Shown here piece after piece: positions 1 through 7,965 of a DNA stretch of 64,000 bases (positions are counted from its first letter, which is position 1; every line of letters starts with the position of its first letter). A program made the position numbers and the translations under genes. The DNA comes from Clostridia bacterium (GTDB lineage Bacteria > Bacillota > Clostridia > Oscillospirales > Acutalibacteraceae). The notes beneath the pieces are model-generated. The model made no database searches, had not been told where the DNA came from, and saw only the letters and a list, made by a program, of their open reading frames with translations. The DNA lies in NCBI GenBank assembly GCA_017397845.1, contig JAFQHU010000006.1, positions 41,284-105,283 of the forward strand, written 5' to 3'.

Positions 1-1118
1 TAGCCGAAAAAAAAGACAGTGTAAATGAAATATATACAATAACCTACGGTAAAAAAATCAGCGGTAATATAGGAAGAAATATCGGTCAGAGTGAAAAATA
101 TGAAGCTGAGGTAAGTCTCCTTAATGTTATTCCCGTAAAAAGCTCCTCTGTAACCGTTAAAAGCAGAGATTACGTGGAGGTTTCGGGTGAGCTTTTCGGA
201 TTGAGGCTGTTTACTGAGGGTGTAATGATTGTAGGAACTGATGAAGTCGATACGGAAACGGGTGCTGTTTCCCCGGCGAAGAGTGCGGGACTTCAGAAGG
301 GCGATGTCATTTACTCGATAAACGGAATAAAGGTAAAAACAAGCCAGCAGATTTCGGATATATTTTCGAAAGCCGGCGGCAGCGGCATGACATTGGAATA
401 TTTACGCGTAAATAAGCTGTACAGCGTTAATTTTTCCCTTGCTTACAGTGTTTCCGAACGGAAATACAAAGCGGGATTGTGGATAAGAGACAGTGCAGCG
501 GGTATAGGAACGATGACCTTTTATGATATAGGAACAGGTATGTTTGCTTCTTTGGGTCACGGAGTGTGCGATGTGGACACAGGCGAAATTTTGCCTCTTT
601 CAAACGGAGATATTGTGTCAGCCTATGTCAGCGGATGCTACAAAGGCAGAAGCGGCAAAGCGGGTGAGCTTTGCGGTGTTTTTAACCCCGAAATAAGGGG
701 TGAGCTATTCTGTAACTGTGAGACGGGTGTTTACGGTACAGCACGTAAAATAAGTGCAAAATCACTTATGCCTGTGGCGGCAAAAAGTGAAGTTAAGCCG
801 GGCAAAGCTCAGATAATTTCCACCGTCGATAAGAACGGCCCTGAATATTATGAGATTGAAATTTTAAAGGTAACGGAAGATTCGTCGCAGAATAAGAATA
901 TGGTAATAAAAGTAACAGACAGTAAACTGATAGAAAAAACAGGCGGTATAGTTCAGGGAATGAGCGGTTCACCCATAATACAGAATAATATGCTGGTCGG
1001 TGCCGTAACTCATGTATTTGTAAGTGACCCCACACAGGGTTATGCCATTTTCGCCGAAACGATGCTCGAAAAAGCGAGAAGCGTATACAGCGACAGTCAA
1101 TTATCAGCCGCATCATAA
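1..1118 (+). CDS. spoIVB: SpoIVB peptidase (S55 family), 5'-truncated by window edge
   Basis: The reading frame is open from base 3, so the gene starts before the window; an internal GTG at 174 is not the real start. SpoIVB is the serine peptidase secreted from the forespore that triggers SpoIVFB-dependent pro-sigma-K processing late in sporulation. Visible residues about 75-145 form a PDZ domain (GLQKGDVIYSING). The S55 domain follows. The family triad is visible: His in ASLGHG (visible residue 186), Asp in KVTDSK (306) and Ser in GMSGSP (321). The Asp-Ser spacing of 15 equals that of Bacillus subtilis D363/S378. In many Clostridia spo0A follows directly; here the next gene is a convergent rfbD and spo0A lies about 55 kb away. 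Confidence 0.93.
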   Translation, partial: AEKKDSVNEIYTITYGKKISGNIGRNIGQSEKYEAEVSLLNVIPVKSSSVTVKSRDYVEVSGELFGLRLFTEGVMIVGTDEVDTETGAVSPAKSAGLQKGDVIYSINGIKVKTSQQISDIFSKAGGSGMTLEYLRVNKLYSVNFSLAYSVSERKYKAGLWIRDSAAGIGTMTFYDIGTGMFASLGHGVCDVDTGEILPLSNGDIVSAYVSGCYKGRSGKAGELCGVFNPEIRGELFCNCETGVYGTARKISAKSLMPVAAKSEVKPGKAQIISTVDKNGPEYYEIEILKVTEDSSQNKNMVIKVTDSKLIEKTGGIVQGMSGSPIIQNNMLVGAVTHVFVSDPTQGYAIFAETMLEKARSVYSDSQLSAAS

Positions 1119-1138
1119 TTCTCGAAAAAGAGAAAGAA

Positions 1139-1190
1139 AAAAACAGAAATCTCTGACGTTTTTGCCGAAGAAATTTCTGTTTTTCTTTTA
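1139..1190. terminator. Bidirectional intrinsic terminator between spoIVB and rfbD
   Basis: A 12-bp stem (AAAAACAGAAAT at 1139-1150 with ATTTCTGTTTTT at 1173-1184) is flanked by A-rich and T-rich tracts. It can therefore terminate both the forward spoIVB and the reverse rfb transcripts. Confidence 0.8.
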
Positions 1191-1192
1191 TT

Positions 1193-2029
1193 TTATTTTT
1201 GGTCAAGATACCTCTCTACCGCATTTTCCCACGGAGGAAGCAGAGAAAAGCCTGCATCGGTGAGAGTCTTTTTGCTCAATCTGGAATTTTTAGGTCTTTT
1301 GGCGGGAGTGATGTATTCTTCGCTCGTTACGGGATTTACCTTAACGGAAATTTTTTTATAATCGAAAACCTTTTTTGCCAGCTCGTACCATGAGCAATAT
1401 CCTTCGTTTGTGCCGTGATAAACTCCGTATTTTTCCGTTTGCGCCATTTCCGTAAGCAAAAGTGCAAGATCGGCGGAATAAGTCGGGGAGCCTATCTGAT
1501 CGCATACCACATTGATTTCATTTTTTGTTTGAGACAAACGGAGCATGGTGGCGATAAAGTTTCTGTCCTGCTCGCCGAAAACCCATGATGTGCGGACAAT
1601 AAAGTATTTTTCGCACAATCTCATAACAGCTCTTTCACCCTCGTATTTGCTTTTTCCGTAAACGGAAAGGGGAGCCTTTTTATCGTCGGCTTCAAAGGGC
1701 TTTTCACCTTCGCCCGAAAAAACATAGTCGGTGCTGATATAAATAATGGCGGAATTTTTTTCTCCGCATATTTTTGCCAAATTTTCCGTGCCCTTTGCAT
1801 TGATTGCACAGCACAGCTCTTTTTCTTCCTCTGCCTTATCCACGGCAGTATATGCGGCACAGTGAATAAGCACGTCGAAGTCAGTGTAATCAAAAAATGC
1901 TTTTACCTCTTTTTCCGAAGTAATGTCCACATCGTTTTTATCTATGCCTCTGTGCGGGATATTCTTTTCTTTTAATATCCGGCATACATCACTGCCCAAC
2001 TGACCGGCGGCACCTGTTACTATAATCAT
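1193..2029 (-). CDS. rfbD: dTDP-4-dehydrorhamnose reductase
   Basis: This is the last enzyme of dTDP-L-rhamnose synthesis: NADPH-dependent reduction of dTDP-4-keto-L-rhamnose, for cell-wall or exopolysaccharide. The 278-aa protein is an extended short-chain dehydrogenase. It has the N-terminal Rossmann motif GAAGQLG (residues 6-12), a STDYVF segment around 99-104, and the catalytic Y124-x3-K128 pair (YGKSK). Length matches the family (about 280-300). It follows rfbC by 17 nt on the same strand and is co-transcribed with it. The rfbA and rfbB partners are not in the window. Confidence 0.93.
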   Translation of the reverse strand: MIIVTGAAGQLGSDVCRILKEKNIPHRGIDKNDVDITSEKEVKAFFDYTDFDVLIHCAAYTAVDKAEEEKELCCAINAKGTENLAKICGEKNSAIIYISTDYVFSGEGEKPFEADDKKAPLSVYGKSKYEGERAVMRLCEKYFIVRTSWVFGEQDRNFIATMLRLSQTKNEINVVCDQIGSPTYSADLALLLTEMAQTEKYGVYHGTNEGYCSWYELAKKVFDYKKISVKVNPVTSEEYITPAKRPKNSRLSKKTLTDAGFSLLPPWENAVERYLDQK

Positions 2030-2046
2030 CTTATCACGTCACCTTA

Positions 2047-2598
2047 TCAATATACAAAATCAACATCGCTGTCACAAAGCAGGGGAGCGTTTTTGTCTTT
2101 TTCGGAAAGCACAGGGGATGACACTCCCCAACTGACGCCGATTTCCTCATCGTCAAAGCGGATGCTTCTGTCGCTTTCTTTGTTATAATATCCGTCAACC
2201 TTGTAAAGCACCTCCACATTATCCGTGAGGGTTACAAAACCGTGACCGAAACCTTTTGGAATATAAAGCATCTTTTTGTTTTCTTCCGAAAGGACTGCAC
2301 TTATCCATTTCAGATAGGTGGGGGAACCTTTTCTTAAATCCACCGCCACATCGAGTATTTCACCTTTTGTACAGCAAATGAGCTTGGTTTGTGCGTGGGG
2401 CGTTTTTTGAAAATGGATGCCTCTGAGTGTTCCTTTTTCGGCGGAAAAAGAGCGGTTATCCTGCACAAAGACCGTATCAATACCGAGCATTTTAAGCTTT
2501 TCAAAGTTATATGATTCGTAAAACCATCCTCTGTTATCACCGAAAACCTGAGGCTCTATGAGCTTTACTTCGGGTAAATCCGTATTAATTATCTTCAT
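2047..2598 (-). CDS. rfbC: dTDP-4-dehydrorhamnose 3,5-epimerase
   Basis: Converts dTDP-4-keto-6-deoxy-glucose to dTDP-4-keto-L-rhamnose, the step before RfbD. The 183-aa cupin protein shows the family signature GTLRGIHFQ with the catalytic base His62, then the FVQDNRS and IPKGFGHGF segments. I start at the ATG at 2598 because the upstream in-frame GTG lies within the AAAGGTGAT ribosome binding site. It is the first gene of the rfbC-rfbD pair and has its own promoter (2628-2656), divergent from tmcAL. Confidence 0.93.
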   Translation of the reverse strand: MKIINTDLPEVKLIEPQVFGDNRGWFYESYNFEKLKMLGIDTVFVQDNRSFSAEKGTLRGIHFQKTPHAQTKLICCTKGEILDVAVDLRKGSPTYLKWISAVLSEENKKMLYIPKGFGHGFVTLTDNVEVLYKVDGYYNKESDRSIRFDDEEIGVSWGVSSPVLSEKDKNAPLLCDSDVDFVY

Positions 2599-2627
2599 AA
2601 ATATCACCTTTTGCTTTCATTGATTAG

Positions 2628-2656
2628 ATTATACTATCTGCCTGTATATTAGTCAA
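2628..2656 (-). promoter_or_regulatory. Sigma-A promoter of rfbCD
   Basis: On the minus strand, TTGACT (2651-2656), a 17-nt spacer and TATAAT (2628-2633) precede rfbC by about 30 nt. Confidence 0.75.
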
Positions 2657-2667
2657 TAATAATTTTC

Positions 2668-2696
2668 TTGACATTTAATATTAAAATATTTAAAAT
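2668..2696 (+). promoter_or_regulatory. Sigma-A promoter of tmcAL
   Basis: TTGACA (2668-2673), 17-nt spacer, TAAAAT (2691-2696), about 30 nt upstream of the tmcAL start and divergent from the rfbC promoter. Confidence 0.75.
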
Positions 2697-2726
2697 ACAT
2701 AATAGTAAACGAAAAGAGGTGAGATA

Positions 2727-3923
2727 ATGACAGCGGGAATAGTGTGTGAATATAATCCCTTTCACAAAGGACATCTTTATCATATCATAAAAACCAAAGA
2801 AGCGGGAGCGGATTTCATTGTCTGCGTAATGAGCGGAAATTTCGTTCAGAGAGGCGAATGTGCCTATGCGGACAAATGGACCCGTGCAAAGGCGGCCATA
2901 GTCTGCGGAGCCGATGTTGTTATCGACCTTCCCGTGCCTTGGGCATGTGCTTCGGCTGAAAACTTTGCGCGGGGCAGCGTAGGACTTCTCTGCGATTTCG
3001 GTATAGATATGCTTTCCTTTGGCAGCGAAAGCGGGGATGCACAGCTTCTGAAACGCTGTGCAGATGCCCTTGACGACCCTGATATTGCTGCTTATATTAA
3101 AGAAAAGATGGCTTCGGGAGCTTCTTATCCTGCGGCACTCTGTGAGGCTGTGGGAAAAAAATACGGCGAAAAAGCATCTTCGCTTCTTTCTTCACCAAAC
3201 AGCACTCTCGCCGTGGAGTACATCCGTGCTTTAAATAAAATCTCACCCGATGTAAGAATTCTTCCCGTAAAAAGGAAGGGAAGCGGTCATGACAGTGAGG
3301 AAATAGCCGAGGGAACGGCGAGTGCAAGTAAAATCCGTACCTTTGAAAAGCTCTCATTTGCAGCGGAATATTTACCCGAAAAAGCCTTTTCTCTTTTTGA
3401 AAAAGCCTTTTCTGAGGGTAACGGCCCTTATAATATGAAAACGGGAGAAAGAGCCGTGCTTTCTGCTGTGCGTGAAATGAAAAAAGAGGATTATTCCCTT
3501 TATGTCACCGATTCGTCGGGGCTTGCAAACCGTATTTACGAAGCCGCCCGGACAGCCGGTTCTCTCGATTCTCTTTACGAAAAAGCCAAAAGTAAAAACT
3601 TTACTCATTCGAGAGTGCGCCGTGAGGTTATGAATCTTTTTCTTAAAATACCGAAGGATATGTCAAAGGAAAAGGTTCCCTATATGCGTATTCTCGCCGT
3701 AAGTGAAAAAGGTATTTCGCTTCTCAGCAGGGCAAAGGAAAATTCCTCTGTTCCTGTTATCACCCGTCACAGTGAAACGGTAAAGCTTTCCGAAAGGGGA
3801 AAGGAAGTATATTCACTTCAGTGCTCATCTACAGATAAGTTTGCCCTATTTACGGAAAAAATAAGGGAATGCTCACTGGAGCAGAAAAATTCAATGATAA
3901 AAATTAACGCTGACAGCATCTGA
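2727..3923 (+). CDS. tmcAL: tRNA(Met) cytidine acetate ligase (YlbM family)
   Basis: TmcAL uses acetate and ATP to make N4-acetylcytidine at the wobble base C34 of elongator tRNA-Met. The 398-aa protein has the nucleotidyltransferase start GIVCEYNPFHKGHLYHI with the HxGH adenylation motif at residues 13-16, then the family's conserved MSGNFVQRGE stretch and a SSPNSTLAVEYI segment typical of YlbM proteins. The start is the ATG 8 nt after AGAGGTGAG. It is a single gene between its own promoter and a terminator that overlaps the stop codon. Confidence 0.92.
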   Translation: MTAGIVCEYNPFHKGHLYHIIKTKEAGADFIVCVMSGNFVQRGECAYADKWTRAKAAIVCGADVVIDLPVPWACASAENFARGSVGLLCDFGIDMLSFGSESGDAQLLKRCADALDDPDIAAYIKEKMASGASYPAALCEAVGKKYGEKASSLLSSPNSTLAVEYIRALNKISPDVRILPVKRKGSGHDSEEIAEGTASASKIRTFEKLSFAAEYLPEKAFSLFEKAFSEGNGPYNMKTGERAVLSAVREMKKEDYSLYVTDSSGLANRIYEAARTAGSLDSLYEKAKSKNFTHSRVRREVMNLFLKIPKDMSKEKVPYMRILAVSEKGISLLSRAKENSSVPVITRHSETVKLSERGKEVYSLQCSSTDKFALFTEKIRECSLEQKNSMIKINADSI

Positions 3924-3940
3924 CCGTCAGCGTTTTTTTA
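3906..3940. terminator. Intrinsic terminator overlapping the tmcAL stop codon
   Basis: Stem AACGCTGAC (3906-3914) with GTCAGCGTT (3926-3934), then a T-run. The tmcAL stop codon (3921-3923) is in the loop, and the hairpin abuts the end of convergent mtaB. Confidence 0.85.
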
Positions 3941-5230
3941 TTCGATTTCACCTATACAAAAATCATCCTCTGCGGAAATTTCCTTTATAATCACATCGAC
4001 CGTTTTGTGGCACATTTCCCCGGAAATTTTCGCTTTTACGGGGATATAATTTGCGGTGTGTCCGCATAAATATCCGTCCTTATCCACTGTTTCGAAAAGC
4101 ACCGAATATTTTCTGCCGATTTGCTTTTTAAAGAAATCAAGCCTTATTTCTTCGGCTGTCTGCATCATTATGCGGCTTCTTTCTTCCTTCGTTCTTTTGT
4201 CGATTTGACCGCCGAAGCCTTCTGCCTTTGTTCCTTTTCTGACGGAGTAGGGGAAAACATGTACCTTTTCGAAGCCTATTTCCTTAACGAAATCGAGGCT
4301 TTCTCTGAAATCCGCCTCGCTTTCACCTGCGAAGCCTACCATCACATCGGTGGTGAGTGTGCAATCCTCAAAGCTTTCACGGAGCTTACGGCAAATTTGT
4401 CTGTATTCGTCGGCTGTATAGTGGCGGTTCATTGTTCTGAGAGTTTTGTCGCATCCGCTTTGCAAAGATATGTGAAATTGAGGGCACAGCTTTTCGCATT
4501 TGGCAAGATTTTCTATAACCCCGTCTGTCAGATGGTCGGGTTCGAGAGAGCCTAAACGTACACGCTCTATGCCTTCCGTATCGTTCGCCGCCTTTACCGC
4601 ATCGGGGAATGTAAGACCTATATCCGAGCCGTAGGAGGAAAGATTGATACCTACGAGAACTACTTCCTTATATCCGCCCTCTGCCAAAGCTTTTATCTCC
4701 TCTTTCAGCTCGCTGAGAGGCTTCGAGCGTACTCTGCCCCGTGAATAGGGGATGATGCAGTAAGAGCAGAATCGATTACACCCGTCCTGAATTTTAATGT
4801 ATGCTCTGGTTCTTTCTTCGAAACGGCTGATGGTCGTACCTGAAAAGCTGTCTCCCTTTTTGTGCTCTTTGATTTCGAAAACACGGGAGCCGTATTTCAT
4901 AAATTGCTCTATCGCGTTTGCGATTTCCTCATTGTTTCTGTTACCCAAGATAATATCAGCTTCAAGCAATTCCTTTGATTTTTCGGGGTAAGCCTGTGGC
5001 ATACAGCCGGTGAGAACTACTATGGAGCCGGGATTATTTCTTTTAAAACGTCTTACGGCCTGTCTTGTCTTCTGGTCTGCGGCGGCAGTCACCGTGCAGG
5101 AATTTACGATGAATATATCCGCATTACCGTCGGTTACGGTTTCGTATCCTCTTTTGCTGAGTGCTTCGCTTATCGCCTGGCTTTCGTATTGGTTGACCTT
5201 GCAGCCTAAAGTGTAAAATTTAACTTTCAT
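3938..5230 (-). CDS. mtaB: tRNA ms2t6A37 methylthiotransferase MtaB
   Basis: A radical-SAM methylthiotransferase that adds the 2-methylthio group to t6A37 of tRNAs reading ANN codons. The 430-aa protein has the three-part family layout. The N-terminal UPF0004 domain has cluster cysteines C10, C45 and C76. The radical-SAM core has CNRFCSYC (C151, C155, C158), and a C-terminal TRAM-like region follows. The TLGCKVNQYES start and IQDGCNRFCSYCIIPYSRG separate MtaB from MiaB and RimO. Convergent with tmcAL. Confidence 0.93.
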   Translation of the reverse strand: MKVKFYTLGCKVNQYESQAISEALSKRGYETVTDGNADIFIVNSCTVTAAADQKTRQAVRRFKRNNPGSIVVLTGCMPQAYPEKSKELLEADIILGNRNNEEIANAIEQFMKYGSRVFEIKEHKKGDSFSGTTISRFEERTRAYIKIQDGCNRFCSYCIIPYSRGRVRSKPLSELKEEIKALAEGGYKEVVLVGINLSSYGSDIGLTFPDAVKAANDTEGIERVRLGSLEPDHLTDGVIENLAKCEKLCPQFHISLQSGCDKTLRTMNRHYTADEYRQICRKLRESFEDCTLTTDVMVGFAGESEADFRESLDFVKEIGFEKVHVFPYSVRKGTKAEGFGGQIDKRTKEERSRIMMQTAEEIRLDFFKKQIGRKYSVLFETVDKDGYLCGHTANYIPVKAKISGEMCHKTVDVIIKEISAEDDFCIGEIE

Positions 5231-5285
5231 TGTTGTTTTTTCCTTTTATTTTATGGATATATTATATTCCATTATTAATTAAAGG

Positions 5286-5534
5286 TCAAGTTTCGTCGGG
5301 AGTTAAAAGCCACATTACATCAACATTTAATACTTCTGCAATAATTTTCAGCTCATAGTCGGCAACAAACCGTGTTCCCGCTTCGATTCTGCTTATGCTG
5401 TCACGCTCAATTATCACTCCTGCAACCTGTAATCTTGCGGCGAGATCGCTTTGAGAAAGCCGTTGTTTTTGTCTTGCCTGTCTTATCTTATCTCCGCATA
5501 AATTTTTCCTTCCGTTATAGTCGTAAATTTTCAT
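5286..5534 (-). CDS. XRE-family helix-turn-helix regulator
   Basis: An 82-aa protein that is almost entirely a Cro/CI-type HTH domain: KIRQARQKQRLSQSDLAARLQ, then DSISRIEAGTRFVADYELKIIAEVLNV. There is no effector domain. An ATG with a GGGGTG binding site 5 nt upstream sets the start. It is transcribed away from the 5651 gene, and a 15-bp near-palindrome sits between them. This is the usual layout for a repressor controlling itself and a divergent partner. DNA binding is established for the family; the target is inferred. Confidence 0.9.
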   Translation of the reverse strand: MKIYDYNGRKNLCGDKIRQARQKQRLSQSDLAARLQVAGVIIERDSISRIEAGTRFVADYELKIIAEVLNVDVMWLLTPDET

Positions 5535-5561
5535 TTGAACACCCCATAATCATATTGTTTG

Positions 5562-5576
5562 TGTTAATAATCAACA
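5562..5576. promoter_or_regulatory. Candidate operator between the XRE gene and the 5651 gene
   Basis: TGTTAATAATCAACA is a 15-bp near-palindrome (arms TGTT/AACA and AT/AT, one mismatched pair). It lies 6 nt upstream of the -35 box at 5583 in the divergent intergenic region. Operator function is inferred from position. Confidence 0.4.
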
Positions 5577-5582
5577 TTTTTC

Positions 5583-5611
5583 TTGACATTAGCACAGTTT
5601 TTGAGTATTAT
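5583..5611 (+). promoter_or_regulatory. Sigma-A promoter of the 5651 gene
   Basis: TTGACA (5583-5588), 17-nt spacer, TATTAT (5606-5611), 39 nt before the start codon. Confidence 0.7.
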
Positions 5612-5650
5612 GGTGTTAAAGATCAGCAAAATTAAAATTGAGGTGAAAAT

Positions 5651-6634
5651 ATGAGTAAAAGAAATCAGGAAATCGAAAGAATATATATTGAACAGGTTAG
5701 AAATATCGAGACGGCAGGGTACTGTCTCAGAATGAAAGAAACTACTTTTAACAGAAACTTGAAACAATGGCAAAAAAAGTTGACTGAAATTGAAAAAGAA
5801 TATAAAAAAGTTGAAACTGAAATTATTGTTCCTGAAAAGCCAACGATGGCAGATAAAATTTTTGCTTCTGTAATTGAAGTATTGGTTAATATGTTTTTGG
5901 TTACAATTTTTTCTATTGTTATAGGATTAATATTGGGATTTATAATAGGCACAATAGTTTTTTTGGTAAATGAATTCGATGGATTTCGTGCAACTTTTAG
6001 AACTGTTTTGTTTGTGACTGTCATCATAGCAGAATTATTGGGTTTTTGGTATTCTGTGGACGAGATTCGTGATATTTTTTCGGAAAAGAAATATGAGGAA
6101 AAAATAGAGAAAAATATGGAAAAAAGAAAATTAAACGCTGAAAAGAAAACTGAATTAGATAAAAATCGTGAGGAAACAATCAAACATGAAGAAAATTTGT
6201 TGAGTAATTTGCAAAAGATTAAAACTGAATGCAAAAAAATATCGGAAATTAAAAACTCTCTTTATAGTATTAACTGGATTCCATTACAATACCGAGATAT
6301 TAGAGTGATATATTACATCTGTGATATGGTCACAACTTCCGACATCAGTATCGATGAAGCATTAAAGTTTTATCTGATGCAGGAAGCAAACAATAAATTA
6401 GATGAAATAATCGAAAGATTAGACGAAATAATAGATAATCAGCACCAGATGATTATGAATCAAGCTGTTATAACGTCTCAGAACAAGGAATTAATCAGTA
6501 AAAATACAAAAATGATTAATAAACTTGCCTCCATAGAGAATAACACAAAATTAGCGGCCGACTATGCGGCTATCGGAGTAAACTATGCTGAAGCAAACGC
6601 ATATATTTCAATGGCAACATATTTGAAAAAATAA
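5651..6634 (+). CDS. Membrane protein with coiled coils, unknown function
   Basis: 327 aa, no function recognised. Residues about 35-60 form a charged coiled coil. Two hydrophobic segments follow, about 75-107 (VLVNMFLVTIFSIVIGLILG...) and 115-135. A Lys/Glu-rich coiled coil spans about 140-205. The C-terminus has IPLQYRDIRVIYYICDM, a Leu/Ile heptad stretch about 255-310 (LDEIIERLDEIID), and a small-residue tail. I recall similar IPLQYRD/coiled-coil proteins as uncharacterised in gut Clostridia, but cannot name a Pfam family. The DNA is clearly more AT-rich than its neighbours, suggesting acquisition with the divergent XRE gene. It has its own promoter and terminator. The start is the ATG after GAGGTG. 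Confidence 0.85.
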   Translation: MSKRNQEIERIYIEQVRNIETAGYCLRMKETTFNRNLKQWQKKLTEIEKEYKKVETEIIVPEKPTMADKIFASVIEVLVNMFLVTIFSIVIGLILGFIIGTIVFLVNEFDGFRATFRTVLFVTVIIAELLGFWYSVDEIRDIFSEKKYEEKIEKNMEKRKLNAEKKTELDKNREETIKHEENLLSNLQKIKTECKKISEIKNSLYSINWIPLQYRDIRVIYYICDMVTTSDISIDEALKFYLMQEANNKLDEIIERLDEIIDNQHQMIMNQAVITSQNKELISKNTKMINKLASIENNTKLAADYAAIGVNYAEANAYISMATYLKK

Positions 6635-6641
6635 AAGCTTT

Positions 6642-6681
6642 AAAATATCGTAAGGAGTTTTCTTTGCGATATTTTTTGTTT
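6642..6681 (+). terminator. Intrinsic terminator after the 5651 gene
   Basis: Stem AAAATATCG (6642-6650) with CGATATTTT (6667-6675), running into T-rich sequence. Confidence 0.75.
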
Positions 6682-6725
6682 TATTTACATTTTAGTTTTC
6701 ATATTTATAATTTGAGGTGATAAAT

Positions 6726-7883
6726 ATGAAAAGGTCAATAGCCTTAATAACATCAATGATATTTTTCTTAACTCTTTTCACTTTTTCCGTCTCTGCCGAG
6801 AATGAAAGTGAAATAACGGTCAATGCTGAAAGTGGGGTGCTGATGGATGTGCAGACGGGTCAGGTGCTCTATGCGTTTAATGAAAATAAACAGCTTTACC
6901 CTGCCTCCGTTACCAAAATAATGCCCTTGCTTCTTTTTATGGAAGCACTTGACAGCGGAAAGCTTTCTCTCACAGAAACCGTCACGGCGAGTCCCGATGC
7001 CGCATCAAAGGGCGGCAGTCAGATATGGCTCAAGGAAGGGGAGCAGATGACCGTTGACGAGCTTCTCCGTGCCACAGCCATAGCCAGTGCCAACGATGCC
7101 TGTACGGCTTTGGGTGAGCATATTGCAGGAAGCGAAGAGGCTTTCGTAAATATGATGAACGAAAGAGCAAAAGCTCTCGGTATGAAAAATACTCATTTTG
7201 TCAATTGCTCAGGTCTTGACGACGACACCTCGGAGCATCTGACGACAGCCTATGATATCGCTCTTATGTCCCGTGAGCTTTTAAAGCACGAAAAAATCAC
7301 CGATTATACCACCGTGTGGATGGACAGCCTCAGAAACGGCGACACACAGCTTGTAAACACCAACCGTCTTGTACGCTTTTATAAAGGTACCACGGGTCTT
7401 AAAACGGGTACTACCTCAAAAGCGGGTCATTGTCTGTCCGCTTCGGCTGAAAGAGACGGTCTGCATCTGGTTGCAGTGGTAATGGGGGCGAAAAACAGCA
7501 CTGACCGTTTCGAGGGAGCCAAGGCAATGCTTAACTGGGGCTTTGCAAACTATGAAAACGTAACTCCCGAAATTGACCTGTCCGCCTTACAGCCGGTCAG
7601 AGTCATAAAGGGCATAGACTCTCACGTGGAGCCTCAGCTATCGGCAGTGGAAAGTCTCACTCTCAAAACGGGCGAAAAGCAGTCTCTCGAAACGAAAATC
7701 ACCCTCTGTGAGGATGTGGAAGCACCTGTTGAGGAAAATCAGATTTTGGGCAAAATAGAGCTTATTTTGGGAGATAAGACAGTTGCAGAGTATGACCTAA
7801 AGGCAAAAAAAGCTGTAGGAAGGATAAATATCCTGATTATGGCGGGCAGAATTTTAAAAAGTATTACAAAAGGTTTGGAATAA
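6726..7883 (+). CDS. dacF: D-alanyl-D-alanine carboxypeptidase (DacF/PBP5 type)
   Basis: A class C low-molecular-weight penicillin-binding protein that trims the terminal D-Ala from peptidoglycan stem peptides. The 385-aa protein has a signal peptide (about 1-24, cut after SVSA) and the S11 peptidase domain. All three active-site motifs are present: S61-V-T-K64, S121-A-N123, and K-T-G in GLKTGTTSKAG. A C-terminal beta-rich PBP5-like domain and a short amphipathic tail (ILIMAGRILKSITKGL) probably anchor it to the outer membrane face. I start at the ATG at 6726; the upstream in-frame GTG is part of the GAGGTG binding site. Confidence 0.93.
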   Translation: MKRSIALITSMIFFLTLFTFSVSAENESEITVNAESGVLMDVQTGQVLYAFNENKQLYPASVTKIMPLLLFMEALDSGKLSLTETVTASPDAASKGGSQIWLKEGEQMTVDELLRATAIASANDACTALGEHIAGSEEAFVNMMNERAKALGMKNTHFVNCSGLDDDTSEHLTTAYDIALMSRELLKHEKITDYTTVWMDSLRNGDTQLVNTNRLVRFYKGTTGLKTGTTSKAGHCLSASAERDGLHLVAVVMGAKNSTDRFEGAKAMLNWGFANYENVTPEIDLSALQPVRVIKGIDSHVEPQLSAVESLTLKTGEKQSLETKITLCEDVEAPVEENQILGKIELILGDKTVAEYDLKAKKAVGRINILIMAGRILKSITKGLE

Positions 7884-7897
7884 TATCAATATTAAGG

Positions 7898-7926
7898 TTG
7901 ACAAATCCCATAATTTGTATTAAAAT
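7898..7926 (+). promoter_or_regulatory. Sigma-A promoter of pgi
   Basis: TTGACA (7898-7903), 17-nt spacer, TAAAAT (7921-7926), 39 nt before pgi. Confidence 0.75.
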
Positions 7927-7965
7927 ACAGAAAATGCCACAATTATTAATTTAGGAGTATAACGT

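Noticed and set aside
5286..6634. Prophage or integrative element
   Set aside because: Only a regulator and one membrane protein are present; no integrase, structural genes or attachment repeats.
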